DNA from: Patiria miniata
Taxonomy: Eukaryota > Echinodermata > Asteroidea > Valvatida > Asterinidae
Assembly (NCBI RefSeq): GCF_015706575.1
Contig: NW_024037069.1
Location: 39,081,315-39,145,314, forward strand
Reading direction: 5' to 3'
Length of the DNA stretch: 64,000 nt
How positions within the stretch are numbered: the first letter of the stretch is position 1; every line of letters starts with the position of its first letter. The notes beneath the pieces are model-generated. The model saw nothing but the letters and a program-made list of their open reading frames with translations. It made no database searches and was not told the origin of the DNA. The position numbers and the translations under genes were made by a program. Below are positions 33,590-45,293 of the stretch, in pieces.

Positions 33590-34400
33590 ATCAGATGTCA
33601 CACTCAAGATGAGGGATTGTATTTGTCTTAGATGTCTCGCACCAAGGCCAGGGAGTGTATCTGTCTGCACAAATGTCACACTCAAGATGAGGGATGTATC
33701 TGTCTTGGCAGATGTCTCGCATCAAGGCCAAGAAGTGTATTTTTCTTCACAAATGTCACACTCAAGATGAGGGATGTATCTGTCTTGGCAGATGTCTCAC
33801 ATCAAGGCCAGGGAGTGTATCTGTCTGCACAAATGTCCCACTCAAGATGAGGGATGTTTCTGTCTTAGCAGATGTCTCACATTCAAGGCCAGGGTGTATC
33901 TGGGATAGGTTCCTGGGATGGGTTCCACTCCTCTCCAGTCTGCTCGTCACCTTTGGTAGTCGCACTGACTTCAGCCGACTTGTCTCTTGATCATGTCTTC
34001 CCATGAAAATATCTGTAAGACAAACAGAGTGTGACAAAGTTATAACATTCAGCGTCTTGGATTGTTTGTATCTTTCTTGACAGATGTCACACTCTAGATG
34101 ATTGAGGGATAGGTCTTACCAGATGTCACACTCAAGATGATGGATGTATCTGTGTTAGCAGATGCTTCACATCAAGGCCAGGGAGTGTATCTGTCTGCAC
34201 AAATGTCACACTCAAGATGAGGGATGTATCTGTCTTGGCAGATGTCTCGCATCAAGGCCAGGAAGTGTATTTTTCTTCACAAACGTCACATTCAAGATGA
34301 GGGATGTATCTGTCTTGGCAGATGTCTCACATCAAGGCCAGGGATTGTATCTGTCTTCACAAATGTCACATTCAAGATGAGGGATGTATCTGTCTGAGGT
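33590..34400. repeat. 80-bp minisatellite, densest stretch
   Basis: Unit of 80 bp: CACAAATGTCACACTCAAGA, TGAGGGATGTATCTGTCTTG, GCAGATGTCTCACATCAAGG, CCAGGGAGTGTATCTGTCTG. Consecutive starts at 33668, 33748 and 33828 are exactly 80 apart. Shorter runs of the same unit occur near 28750-28940, 29440-29640, 30660-30930, 31960-32150 and 33180-33390, always in the same place within an array unit. A shorter Y piece (33918-34012) interrupts it. Confidence 0.9.
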
Positions 34401-35793
34401 AGACGTTGCAAAGTGATGTCCTCTTTAATTCACATGCCAGTTTTCACCTAATCATAAGAGAAAGCAGTGAAATGATGACTTGCATGAACTTTCATTTATT
34501 TATTTCCCCTGGTTCATACCGTTCTTGATCTGAAATTTACAGAGGTGCTCCAACTCGACTTATGGTCTTTCCCTCTTGGAACTGTACGTATGGGTCTAGC
34601 CAGCTTGCCTTGAGCAATTTTGTTGTAGTTTGGAAAAGCTTCCAAACATAGCCGTGTAATCTCGGCAGCGAAAACTGGAGTGGTTCTCCAGGGAAGCGGG
34701 GACAAACGTTAACGCATGTTTGGAATTTCTGAATGGACAAGTGCTTAACGAAGACTGACGCCAACTTAGAGTTGACTTTGTCAAAGTCTGCCTTGATGTC
34801 ATCGGATAAACTGTCCCACAGTGTGAACGTGCTGCCACTAGGTTTAGCGGGGAGGAGGGAAGCTAATTCTGGTTAAAATACCTCTAAATGGAGAAGTTTT
34901 GGGGCATTTCAATTTCATGTATATTAAACTGTACGTATGGGTCAAGCCAGACCACAAAGCGACCAAATTTGTCGCCATCTTGAACAGTTTTGCTGTAGTT
35001 AAGAAAAGCTTCCAAACATAGCCATGTAATCTCGGCAGCAAAAACTTGGAGGGTTCTCCGGGGGAAGCAGGGACGAGCGTTAACGCATGTTTGGAATTTC
35101 TGAATTCTGAATTCATCGTCTAATGTTTTGAGGCCTTGTTCGTGTATCTTAAACTGTACGTATGGGTCAAGCCAGACCACAAGGCGACAAAATTTGTCGC
35201 CATCTTGAGCAATTTTGCTGTAGTTAGGAAAAGCTTCCAAACATAGCCGTGTAATCTCGGTAGCAAAAAGTTGGAGTGGTTCTCCGGGGAAGCAGGGACG
35301 AGCATTAACGCATGTTTGGAATTTTTGAATGGACGAGTGCTTAACAAACTCTGATGCCAAGGTACAGTTGACTTTGTCATAGTCTGCCTTGATGTCATTG
35401 GACAGACTGTCCCACACTGTGAATGCGTTGCCACTCAGTTTGGCCTGGAGGAGTGAAGCTAATTCTGGTTTAAAATACCTCTAATTTGAGGTTTTACACA
35501 TTTTCACAAGAAGTCTGGAAGGCTGGTTGACTTCTGGTCCATTCCATCAATGATGATTGACATGTACAGCTCCAGGGAAGTTTTTGCTGTCTGTATGTCC
35601 TTGTAGTACCTGCTCTTTTCACCGCTGAATAAATTATATTTTGAAGCGGAGTTTCCATTTCTTACCTACAGTTGGTTTGAGACTAAAATGTATTGTATGA
35701 AACCGAACTGAACCAAACATGAAGGAATGGGATGTGCTAAGACACTGCGTTGCGAAGACAAGCTTTCAGTGTGGCTTGCTTGGAGCAACTAAC

Positions 35794-36058
35794 CTGTTTC
35801 ATCTCCTGTAAACTTGAAGACATGCCGCTTGCTGTGGTCATAGACTGGATTTAAGCACGGACTGATCCAATCCCTTAAGTTTCCTGTATCAACCAGGCGT
35901 TCTGCTGTAGAGTTAGGTTGTTGGAAGGCCTCTGGTATCAGTTGTAGCAGTCTTGAGAGGGTGTGGACCTTGTGACGCCACATGCTTACTGAAATGCGTG
36001 AGAACATCTGATCTATGTCCTCGTGGGTATGTCCCTCCATGAAGAAGCTGACTTTATT
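35794..36058 (-). pseudogene. GHTHEDIDQ exon (DUF7869-like), copy 1
   Basis: An exon-like segment of 265 bp with acceptor TTTTCCAG and donor CAG-GTTAGT. It encodes NKVSFFMEGHTHEDIDQMFS and then RISVSMWRHKVHTLSRLL. The GHTHEDIDQ-FS-IS pattern is that of DUF7869, a domain common in repeat-derived gene families of corals, molluscs and echinoderms. The role of the domain is unknown. Copy 2 is at 37437-37700. Confidence 0.6.
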
Positions 36059-36251
36059 CTGGAAAACAAAAACAATAACCAGAAATTCGAACAGTTACAC
36101 AAATCTTAAGCAAAACTTCTGAACATTTGTAAGAACATTTTCTCTTAACTTAACCTAACTTTCAGAAGTCTCAGTGTGATGTGATAGGCCTATGCCTCTA
36201 TTTTCATCTACAACTTATCCCTATCTAAATTTGAAGTCGATCTGAACAATG

Positions 36252-36479
36252 TTAGATCCAGATGACAGGTGCATTTCCCTGCACGGCAGCACAAGCCCGA
36301 AGCAGGGACTTGGCTGTTCGCTCCCCCTCTTGGAACTCTTTCCAGTACTTGAAGATCCTCCCCTGTGCTGCCTTGAACTTCTTCTTCTGGTGGCGCTGTA
36401 GCTTCTTCTCCGAGACCAGCTTCACTTGTACATCCACGAACCTCGCCTCAGCGTGGAGTAGCTGGAGTAGCGAGGACAA
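36252..36479 (-). pseudogene. Lys-rich coiled-coil segment, copy 1
   Basis: Encodes VDVQVKLVSEKKLQRHQKKK, then FKAAQGRIFKYWKEFQEGER and a C-terminal AVQGNAPV. It is predicted helical and very basic. Copy 2 at 37918-38145 is almost identical. It lies just downstream (minus strand: upstream) of the GHTHEDIDQ exon in both duplicates, so it may belong to the same former gene. Not recognised. Confidence 0.45.
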
Positions 36480-37436
36480 GCGTTAACATGTTTAAAATTT
36501 AGAATTCATCATCCAATGTTTTGAGGCCTTGTTCATGTATCTTAAACTGTGCGTATAGGTCAAGCCAAACCACAAAGCGATAAAATTTGTTGCCATCTTG
36601 AGCAATTTCACTGTTGTTAAGGAAAGCTTCCAAACATAGCCTTGTAATCTCGGCAGCAAAAACTTGGAGTGGTTCTCCAGGGAAGCTGGGAGGAGCGTTA
36701 ACGCATGTTTGGAATTTCTGAATTCTGAATTCATCGTCTAATGTTTTGAGGCCTTGTTCGTGTAACTTATATCGTACGTGTGGGTCAAGCCAGACCACAA
36801 GGCGACAAAATTTGTCGCCATCTTGAGCAATTTTGCTGTAGTTAGGAAAAATGTCCAAACATAGCCATGTAATCTCGGCAGCAAAAACTTGAAGGGGACG
36901 AGCGTTAACGCATGTTTGGAATTTCTGAATGGACGAGTGCTTAACAAACTCTGACGCCAAGGTAGAGTTGACTTTGTCATAGTCTGCCTTGATGTCATTG
37001 GACAGACTGTCCCACAGTGTGAATGCATTGCCACTCGGTTTGGCCTGGAGGAGTCAAGCTAATTCTGGTTTAAAATACCTCGATTTTGAGAAGGTTTTGG
37101 GCATTTCAATTTCTTTTTTGGGGGTGGGGCAAATATACATTTTCTCAACAAGTCTGGAGGCTGGTTGACTTCTGGTCCATTCCATCAATGATGATTGACA
37201 TACATGTACAGCTCAAGGGAAGTTTTTGCCTTCTGTATGTGCTTGTAGTACTTGCTCCTTTTACTGCTGAATGAATTATATTTTGAAGTGGAGTTTCCAT
37301 TTCTTGCCTACAGTTGGTTTGGGACTAAAATGTATTGCATGAAACAGAACCGAACCAAACATGAAGGATTGGGATGTGCTAAAGACACTGCGTTGCGAAG
37401 ACAAGCTTTCAATGTTGCTTGCTAGGAACAACTAAC

Positions 37437-37700
37437 CTGTTTCATCTCGTGTAAACTTTAAGACATGTCGCTTGCTTGACCACAGACTGGACTCGGACAT
37501 GGACCGATCCAATCCCTGTTGTTTCCTGTATCAACCAGGCGTTCTGCTGTAGAGTTAGGTTGTTGGTAGGCCTCTGGTATCAGTTGTAGCAGTCTTGAGA
37601 GGGTATGGACTTTGTGACGCCACATGCTTACTGAAACGCGTGACAACATCTGATCTATGTCCTCGTTAGTATGTCCCTCCATGAAGAAGCTGACTTTATT
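37437..37700 (-). pseudogene. GHTHEDIDQ exon (DUF7869-like), copy 2
   Basis: Duplicate of 35794-36058, with GHTNEDIDQMLSRVS in place of GHTHEDIDQMFSRIS and a shifted C-terminal end relative to copy 1. The splice acceptor is kept. Part of the 1.65-kb segmental duplication. Confidence 0.55.
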
Positions 37701-37917
37701 CTGGAAAACAAAAACAATAACCAGAAATTCAAACAGTTCCAAAAATCGTAAGCAAAACTTCAGAACATTTGTAAAAACATGATAACTTTTCTCTTAACTT
37801 AACTTTTCTCTTAACTTAACCTAACTTTCAGAAGTCTCTGTGTGATGTGATAGGCCTGTGCCTCTATTTTCATCTACAACATATCCCTATCTAACTTTGA
37901 AGTTGATCTGAACAATG

Positions 37918-38145
37918 TTAGATCCGGATGACTGGTGCATTTCCCTGCACGGCAGCACACGCCCGAAGCAGGGACTCGGCTGTTCGCTCCCCCTCTTGGA
38001 ACTCTTTCCAGTACTTGAAGATTCTCCCCTGTGCTGCCTTGAACTTCTTCTTCTGGTGGCGCTGTAGCTTCTTCTCCGAGACCAGCTTCACTTGTACATC
38101 CACGAACCTCGCCTCAGCGTGGAGTAGCTGGAGTAGCGAGGACGA
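37918..38145 (-). pseudogene. Lys-rich coiled-coil segment, copy 2
   Basis: Near-identical to 36252-36479 (offset 1,666). Differences are a handful of single bases. Confidence 0.45.
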
Positions 38146-38653
38146 GCGTTAACATGTTTAAAATGTCTGAATTCTGAATTCGTCATCCAATGTTTTGAGG
38201 CCTTGTTCGTGTATCTTAAAATGTATGTATGGATCAAGCCAGACCACAAAGTGACCAAATTTGTCGCCATCTTGAGCAATTTTGTTGTATTTAGGAAAAG
38301 CTTCCAAACATAGCCGTGTAATCTCGGCAGCAAAAACTTGGGAGGTGTTCTCCGGGGAAGCTGGGACGCATGTTTGGAATTTCTGAATTCTGAATTCATC
38401 ACCCAATGTTTTGAGGCCTTGTTCGTGTATCTTCAACTGTGCGTATGGGTCAAGCCAGACCACAAGGCGACCAAATTTGTCGCCATCTTGAGCAATTTTG
38501 CCGTTGTTAGGAAAAGCTTCCAAACATAGCCATGTAATCTCTATTTCTGTTGACACTGGTCGAGGCTTTACACTTATCTTGTCCTGCAGAAATAATTGAT
38601 TTCAGCATTCCTTCTTTGTCTCTTTCAAACAACACTTACCCAAGCTTTGAGAC

Positions 38654-39034
38654 CTACCTTAAGTTGCTCTGGATGACTGCAAGGAGCCAGAGAGATCTTC
38701 TTCCGAGTAGTTGTTGGTTTGGCTCATATGATATATCCCTCGGATTGGTCAAAAACGTCTTCCGTGTTTCTCTCTTACAAGGTGGATGGCCCGTTGCTTT
38801 ACGCACTGGGTACAGATGACATGGGTGCGTCCATGTCGACATCTGTCTGTGAGAACTCTTGAAGAGACGATGGTTGACGTCCTCGATCATGGAATGTGGT
38901 CCTGGTGACCCTACCATGCTTGGAGAAATTGTACCTTCATACAGAATCTGGGTCAGGATCAACCTCCAGATTGTCTTTGGTCCGCGGTCTCTTTCTGCCT
39001 GCTCTGTTCGTGCCCTTGAAACTACCTTTGACAT
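38654..39034 (-). pseudogene. Unrecognised minus-strand coding remnant
   Basis: A minus-strand stretch includes RAGRKRPRTKDNLEVDPDPD and TTFHDRGRQPSSLQEFSQTD in one frame, with a CTTAAG-GTAGGT donor-like end near 38655. Composition looks like protein, but the frame is not open across the region. It may be the upstream part of the unit that carries the GHTHEDIDQ exon. Confidence 0.3.
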
Positions 39035-39383
39035 CAGTGAATTTTTTTTTTTTCATGAAATTCCCATAAGAAGAATTAGTTATGCTCTGTATTTATTTAT
39101 CCTCATCTACATATGAGATATTTATATTCAGCATATTGCAGGTTGAAGAACCTTTGTCTAGCCGACAGACAGCACTTTGTGACCACTTAATAGAATCCCA
39201 ATGTTAAACACTCGGCATGCACATGTATGCTAGTTGCACCACTTTTCTCATTTTGAATGTTTGTTCACAAACCTGTAGCATCTTTGCATTAACGTGAGAC
39301 ATATATGTACCGACATGTACATTGGCAATGCTGATCTTTGACACTGTTTTGGATAATTAGAGTCCATATTAGGTTTCAGTTAA

Positions 39384-39537
39384 TAATTGTTGACTGCTGT
39401 GATGTGGGATATGACATTTTTAACTCCCGAGGGGCGCATAGCACCCGGCCGAGGGGCGCATAGCACCCGGCCGAGGGTGCAAGGCGCCCCGAGGGTTTTC
39501 TAAATGTCATATCCCACATCACAGCAGTCAACAATTG
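39384..39537. repeat. Foldback element with GGGGCGCATAGCACCCGGCCGA repeats
   Basis: Arms AATTGTTGACTGCTGTGATG... (39384-39425) and the inverse ...CATCACAGCAGTCAACAATT (39500-39537). The centre has two tandem copies of CCGAGGGGCGCATAGCACCCGG then CCGAGGGTGCAAGGCGCC. One arm and half the centre also occur at 16196-16280. Confidence 0.88.
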
Positions 39538-40615
39538 TTTAGTTATACCTCTGTCTTGGATTCTTTGGAATTTGATGTAAAAATCACGAAAACAAACAGC
39601 AGTAAACACAATCATGGCAATCATAGCGTCAACTCACATGCATGTTGCGTGCTCGAAACAGCTGATCGTCTGCTAGTTCGCTGCTCCCACTCATGTGTGA
39701 AAACATGGTGAAAAAAACGTGGGTACCAACGATTCAAGCGTTTCACACCTACCGTACACGTGTAGGTGATATCCCACAGGGAGTGTGCCACGACTTTTTA
39801 TAAACTTAACACATGAAAACCAATGAAAATACAGTATTCAAGACAGAGGTATAACAAAAGAAAATGTTCACTTTGTACTGTTCTTTTAGTATTTTCTCAC
39901 TTATAATTTGTCAGGTAAACATTCTACATTAAATAGAGTTTGATTTACTCTGGGATTCACCATTCTTCGATGTAAAAAGCCTCCAAACTAGATTGAGGAC
40001 AGAGTCACACGAGGCAATTTACAGGCAATTCTTCTCGTAGGAAGTAGTAACTTTTAGGACCCGTCTGTGTTTTTTAGCTGTTGACCAAAGTTGACCAAAT
40101 GGTTCTCAGACTTTACTTCCCTTCAGAATCAGAAAGAAAAATTAAATCTGGCTTTTGCCAGCTGTTACTTTGGTTGAGTTCATAACATGGAGGGGTCCTA
40201 AAAGTTACTAATACCTTTGAGGCAATCTCCCAAAAGAAAACAAAAGGCATAATTTATTTTGGTTCCTTGTAATGTTTGGGGGATTTCCTTAACTTGTTGC
40301 GCAAAAAATATGTATTTGAATTGTTTATCATTTTGGCAACTTAGTAGTGAAGTTAATTACGTATAAATTACTGCACTTCCCAAATCATGAAAACGCTTAC
40401 CAAAGAGAAACCACCAAACCAGTTTTCAGTCGTGACCATCAAAATGTGTCCCAGGAATCATACTTTTTTTCAAATTTGGCAGCCATCTTGAAGGAGAATT
40501 TTGTTCAGGGATAGATGCATGAGCAGACTTTTTGTACATTCAGTTTTACCAAAAACGAAACAGAAACACTTCCAAGATGACTGATGCATGCAAATGAGCA
40601 AAATTTATTTATTGA
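39538..40615. other. No gene seen
   Basis: AT-rich unique sequence. No open frame with coding character, no clear repeat boundary. Confidence 0.5.
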
Positions 40616-41024
40616 TTAGGCAAAAAAACAAACAAATAGTTGGTCTCTGGTCAGACCGAAGTTCCGGAATTGATGTGGCGAAGCGTGTTTTGAGGGTTTG
40701 TTTTTTTTGCTCTTTTTAAATTTTTCAAGCTTGAATTGTAGACAAGGTGGGTACTATTTTGCTTTTTTGTGTCCTCATATACATTGGTGTCCTCCATAAT
40801 TTGCCTTAGTGCCCGCCATTATTTGCCTTAGTGCCCGCCATTATTTGCCTTGGTGCAATTTCCCCATTCCTTGGTACAAAAATTTGAGGAGGTGCGGCAA
40901 TAGAGGGCGTTGTTGCAGCTTCCGTGGTAAATTTGAATTTTAAAAAAAGGTTGACGCGCATGATTAAAATCGACGCACGCGCTGACCAGAGACCAACTAT
41001 TTTTAAATTTTTTTTTTGGCCTTA
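40616..41024. mobile_element. Harbinger-like MITE, copy 3
   Basis: TTA on both sides (40616-40618, 41022-41024); ends GGCAAAAAAACAAAC and TTTTTTTTTGGCC; inner pair ATAGTTGGTCTCTGGTCAG and its exact inverse CTGACCAGAGACCAACTAT. Interior matches copy 1 at 2789-3160 (GTACTATTTTGCTTTTTTG, ATTTGCCTTGGTGCAATTT). Confidence 0.82.
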
Positions 41025-43423
41025 TAGTTACTTGGTGGTTTTTGATTCTTGTTTTCTCAAACAATGACAGGTTATTTTTAAAAGCTGGATTTGTCAATCG
41101 GAACAAAAGTAAAGCAAGTGTGCGTATAAAGCTGTTCACAAGTTTTTGATTGATTGTGAGTGAGGTTGCAGTTACTATCATAGTAACAAATGTGTTGATC
41201 AGACATCTGAATGAAAGTTGTTGAACTAATAGTTGTAATCGGATTCATTTCACAATAAGATGTACCCCCTGTATTTTAAACAGTAAATGGAAGGAAGTAA
41301 CACCGTGCAACTCAACATGAAATGTATGAAATGGAGGTTGGTACGTTGCATATTTACATGTTATGCACTCAGTTAATGGTAATTTTAAAGAATTTGTTGT
41401 GTGTGCTTTTTTTGTGAATTGGATGTGACATTGGAACGTGTTGACATAATAGCACTTGAGTAAAAAGCACTTGGCTTTAAGTTTCAATAATTGTTTGTTT
41501 CTCTGTTGGCTTTTCAGCAGGTTTTCCATATGCCTGGAATTGCAGATTTGTACAAATAAAATAAATGGAGAGGATACCATGAGAATTGTCGCTAAACGCG
41601 AGTTCTTCATTTTATACTGTTCAAGTTGTATAGTTTACTGGTTTTTTATTGAAATGGATTGAATGTGTTATTCATAATCATGCCCCCCCCCCTTAAAAAA
41701 TAAGAGAAACAACAAATAAACCAAAACATAAACACAGCTCTGAATTTGGAATAAGGTCATCAATTTCAAGTTTAATTTGAATCTGAATATTGAATAATTT
41801 CCGTATGCACAATGTATTAATACAGTACTATTTGCTCCCTCTACCAGACCTACCTAAGTTTAGTTGATCGGTGTCGTTATTACAAGCATACCTGCATAAC
41901 ATGACAGAATAGATAAAACAGTTGATATGTAAATAAAATTCCTGTTTAGGCAACAACTTATAGAAAATTAAACTACTGATTTCAATTATACTATTACAAT
42001 CAAACGTCTTTTATCTAAAGTTGGCGATTTGAAAAGTATAACTTTGAATTTTTAATTTTTCAAACAAAAACAGGTTGTGCTATGACACTGAATGATAAAA
42101 CCAGAAATAACACAAGATGGAATACTAATTTTCAATTGACAAACGACAAAGTACCGGTATGCTTGTAAAAATGACACCGAACAACGCCACATCAGTAATA
42201 TATTGTATAAATGCAAACTCTCAAAAAAGAAAAAAATATCTATTTCTATATCAAGCATATAATGTTATTATTAAAATAATTTCAACTCCAAAATATAAAC
42301 AACCGATAAAGATTTACACAATAGTATAGGATTAATTTCATTTACAGCAGTATATATCTTTGATCCACTCACCCGAACATAACACTAAAAAAAAAAAGTT
42401 TAATTCATAGTTCATGATATATATAATTTCAATAAATGTAAAAATGTAGTTGGATTCTCTTTATAAGTTACACTGGTTATATTCTAAAATCTTTTGAGGC
42501 GTTTACAAAAAAATCTCGAGCTAATTACACTATATGAATTATCTACGTTTTCCGATTCCTTTACGAAATCATTAGTATGGTTTCTATAAGTGCTGAAATA
42601 TGTTGATTTGTTTACAAAAACCCCAGAGGCATATACGGACCTGAAAGGCATGCATTGAAAGAAAGTGCCGAATTATACAAAGGAAATCATTTAATACATC
42701 AGCAAAAATGCTAGGAGTTCCTCTCTCGCATTATGTACAAAGCATATCTGTACAACTCCACAAAAATCCAAAAAAAAACGGGCTCAACTCTGGTTGGCAT
42801 AACGTCAGCGATGGTAAATGCAGACGACAACAAAATAAAGCAGTTTTTGCTTTTGAACATTCAATGCTATCTAGGAATTAATTCAGCCTGTGTATCATAG
42901 CTAACAATAACAAAGGCAGACATGTTGAAGATTGTTATCCCTCAAATCAAATAGAACCATTTTGTGAAAATCTAAGGTATTTACAGTTGAAGTGAATCCT
43001 AAAACGTGTGCGATATATAGACTTGGGTGCCTTGAATTCTGCATCAACTACTTTGACAAAATACTTCAGGAGAAGTCTATTTGGGACCTGAGCTACCTCC
43101 GAATGTGGAGAAAGTTGGTATTTCAACTTTAAAAAAAAAAGGGGGAAGGGGGGGGGGTGTTAAACAGTGCAAGACTTGAAAGCCAGACTTCCAGACCTGT
43201 ACCATGGAAACACATGAAAAAAAAGGCTATGGGAAATGATTGCTAATATTCCTGAGGATGTAACAATGATCAAATGATATGGAATTGAAATTTCACTTTG
43301 AGTAGCTGTGCTGGAAGGCCCAACAGGGGTGCAATAAATTATGAAATTTCTTTTTGAACAAGTCGTAAAGGAAATCTTTTGCAGATAATTAAATGTTGCT
43401 GAAAGATGCATAGTGATGCTGCC
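41025..43423. other. No gene seen; possible far 3' UTR of the kinase
   Basis: AT-rich, no coding character on either strand. Several TTTATT (minus AATAAA) motifs exist, but none can be tied to the kinase transcript from sequence. Confidence 0.4.
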
Positions 43424-43664
43424 GGGCCAATTTCAAGGCGCTGCTAAGCACAACAATTTGCTTAGCACACAAAAACTCTGGCTTATAAAAACAGGTTACT
43501 AGCCAAATTTCCATGTGATGTATATTTGCTTGTGATTGGTATTCGGCTGTTGTTTGCTTAGCATGAAAATCACATGGAGTTTCGGCTGGTAACCTGCTTT
43601 TACTAAGCCAGACTTTTTGTGCTAAGCAATTTTTTTTTGCTTAGCAGTGCTGTGAAATTGACCC
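43424..43664. mobile_element. GCTTAGCA-array MITE, well preserved copy
   Basis: Begins GGGCCAATTTCAAGGCGCTG and ends with the inverse-like CAGTGCTGTGAAATTGACCC. Just inside each end are GCTAAGCA/TGCTTAGC repeats, then GTCTGGCTTATAAAA-like bases, and around the centre AAATCACATGGAGTTTCGGC with inverted partner CCAAATTTCCATGTGAT. Confidence 0.85.
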
Positions 43665-45293
43665 AGAAGTACATTACAGATACATGATATAACTGTACAC
43701 ATAAACTTGCTTTATGGTTGACAGACCGTCTCTACACAGAGTATTGACAGTTTCAAAAAAACACTTCTATGAAGGCAAACAAACAAGCTACATTTTCTTG
43801 ACTGACGACTGTGTGTCTTGTGCCCTGTATTTAAAGCGTCTTTTCACAGCAGTTTTGGAATTCACATAAAACTTCAAAACATGCTTCGCCTGCAGACGAA
43901 TGTTGACTGTTTTTCTTTCTTTCTTAATTTGATACATGAAAATCCTACTTTACCGAATGGGATTTTTTAAAGTATATGTACTCAGAAAATGTAATTGTCA
44001 CAGTGTCATCAAAACTACTGCCTATTGTGATCCGTGGAACCCCTTCACATGGTGATAATTTTCAGGTTTTAATTTTTTTTATATTGCATAAAAGCTGAGA
44101 CGACAATTGGAAACAATGTTGCAACCTGACGCCACTCAGTGGTTGTGTACAAAGTCTATGGAGAGTCAAGAAAATGTTTTTAAGTATTTCCTAACAAAAT
44201 TGGAAATGTTTCTCAGTCCCAGATTCATGTCTTATCACCATTTTTGCAATGACTAACATTCATTGAGATGATTTACGAAGAAAAAGTGGTGTCAGGTTGC
44301 AACATTTGTTCCTTACAATTTTGTAGGGTTGGAATTTACTTTTTTCAACAACCATCTCACCGAAAATGATGATTATTATAAACTTTTTGTTGTGATGTAC
44401 TAATGCAGAAACACCAGATTCAATAATAAATTTCATCATGTAAAAGCTTTTTGCAGATCTGTCACACACATGACAGTGCACATTATGGTCCATATATAAT
44501 TTCTAGATCTCTAACAGATAATTGAAATTCTAAGTAAACAAAAATCCTCAAGGTCCTTCATTATTAATTTACAGATAATTCACATATAATGCAGAACATA
44601 AAATTTATTAATTTCAGTGATGATTTCTTGAATACGCTTTCCCAAGGACGACCCAACAAGGCAATACATTTGGAATTCAATACAAAAATAAGAATTTAAA
44701 AATTTGACTTGATTTTTCAAGAGTGTATCCTCTCCTAAATGGGAATCTTTTCAAGATGAAGAATCGGCTCCAGAATAACGTTTCTATAATATTTTCTACC
44801 AAGTGACTGTTCATTTGTTGGTCGCTTGAAAAGATAAAAAATAAATAATTACATGTACCTCATCTTTTAAGTTCTATGTTAAATTCACTGATACACTGGT
44901 AAATGTACTGTTTCGCAGTGGCTTCAAGTTGGTTTGGTCTGCAAGGTACTTAACATGATCTTTTGCAAAAGAAGAACAAAAAACTGCATGGGCTCAACAA
45001 CCAAACAAAACAGTTTAATCCGACGTTAGAACCCAACATGCATGCCGTTTTTCTAGATTATTGGAAAATCAAAAAGTACTGTCAAGGTTTTTCTTCAAAG
45101 GGACCACAAAATATTTACAGCAGAGTTTGAAAAATGAAGAAGAAATAATGGAATGTAAATATTACACCAGATACTTGGGTGGAGGAAATTCCTTAATGAG
45201 GAACGTGAACAGTTTTAACATCAATTTTGTTTTTTCTGACCGCAAGAAATTAAAAAAAAAACCACTGAGGTGACCAACACAACCCGCGAATAC
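43665..45293. other. No gene seen
   Basis: AT-rich sequence between two MITEs. Two copies of a GTCAGGTTGCAAC/GTTGCAACCTGAC motif face each other (44122-44135 and 44291-44304), arms of a decayed inverted repeat. Confidence 0.45.

Larger units (their letters stand above)
28128..34430 (-). repeat. Tandem array of exon-bearing units with minisatellite
   Basis: About four full or partial units of roughly 1.2 kb, all oriented on the minus strand. Each unit holds an exon-like segment D (copies at 29998-30185, 31300-31486, 32520-32706), an 80-bp-unit minisatellite, an exon-like segment Y (29260-29374, 30481-30595, 31783-31897, 33018-33132; pieces at 28128-28206, 33411-33492, 33918-34012) and an A segment just below Y. 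Flanking intron-like sequence is as conserved as the segments, so the duplications are fairly recent. I do not recognise the protein. My reading phases for D, Y and A do not join simply, which suggests gene debris or missed boundaries. Confidence 0.8.
34514..38560 (-). mobile_element. Fossil LTR-retrotransposon Gag-like pieces, segmentally duplicated
   Basis: Several partial copies, all on the minus strand, resemble the capsid domain of Ty3/gypsy-type Gag: a W-D-SLSNDIKADYDKV start, then FPGEPLQ, EITRLCLEAFPNYSKIAQDG and KTLDDEF. Pieces lie at about 34514-34870, 34900-35110, 35120-35480, 36490-36735, 36736-37080, 38155-38395 and 38395-38560. No protease, reverse transcriptase, integrase or LTR was found nearby. 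The copies are broken, at least several breaks overall. A block of about 1.65 kb (roughly 35.1-36.75 kb) recurs at 36.75-38.4 kb, so the locus grew by segmental duplication after insertion. Confidence 0.7.

Noticed and set aside
28750-34400. CRISPR-like direct repeats with spacers
   Set aside because: Units are contiguous 80-bp minisatellite repeats without unique spacers, in an animal genome.
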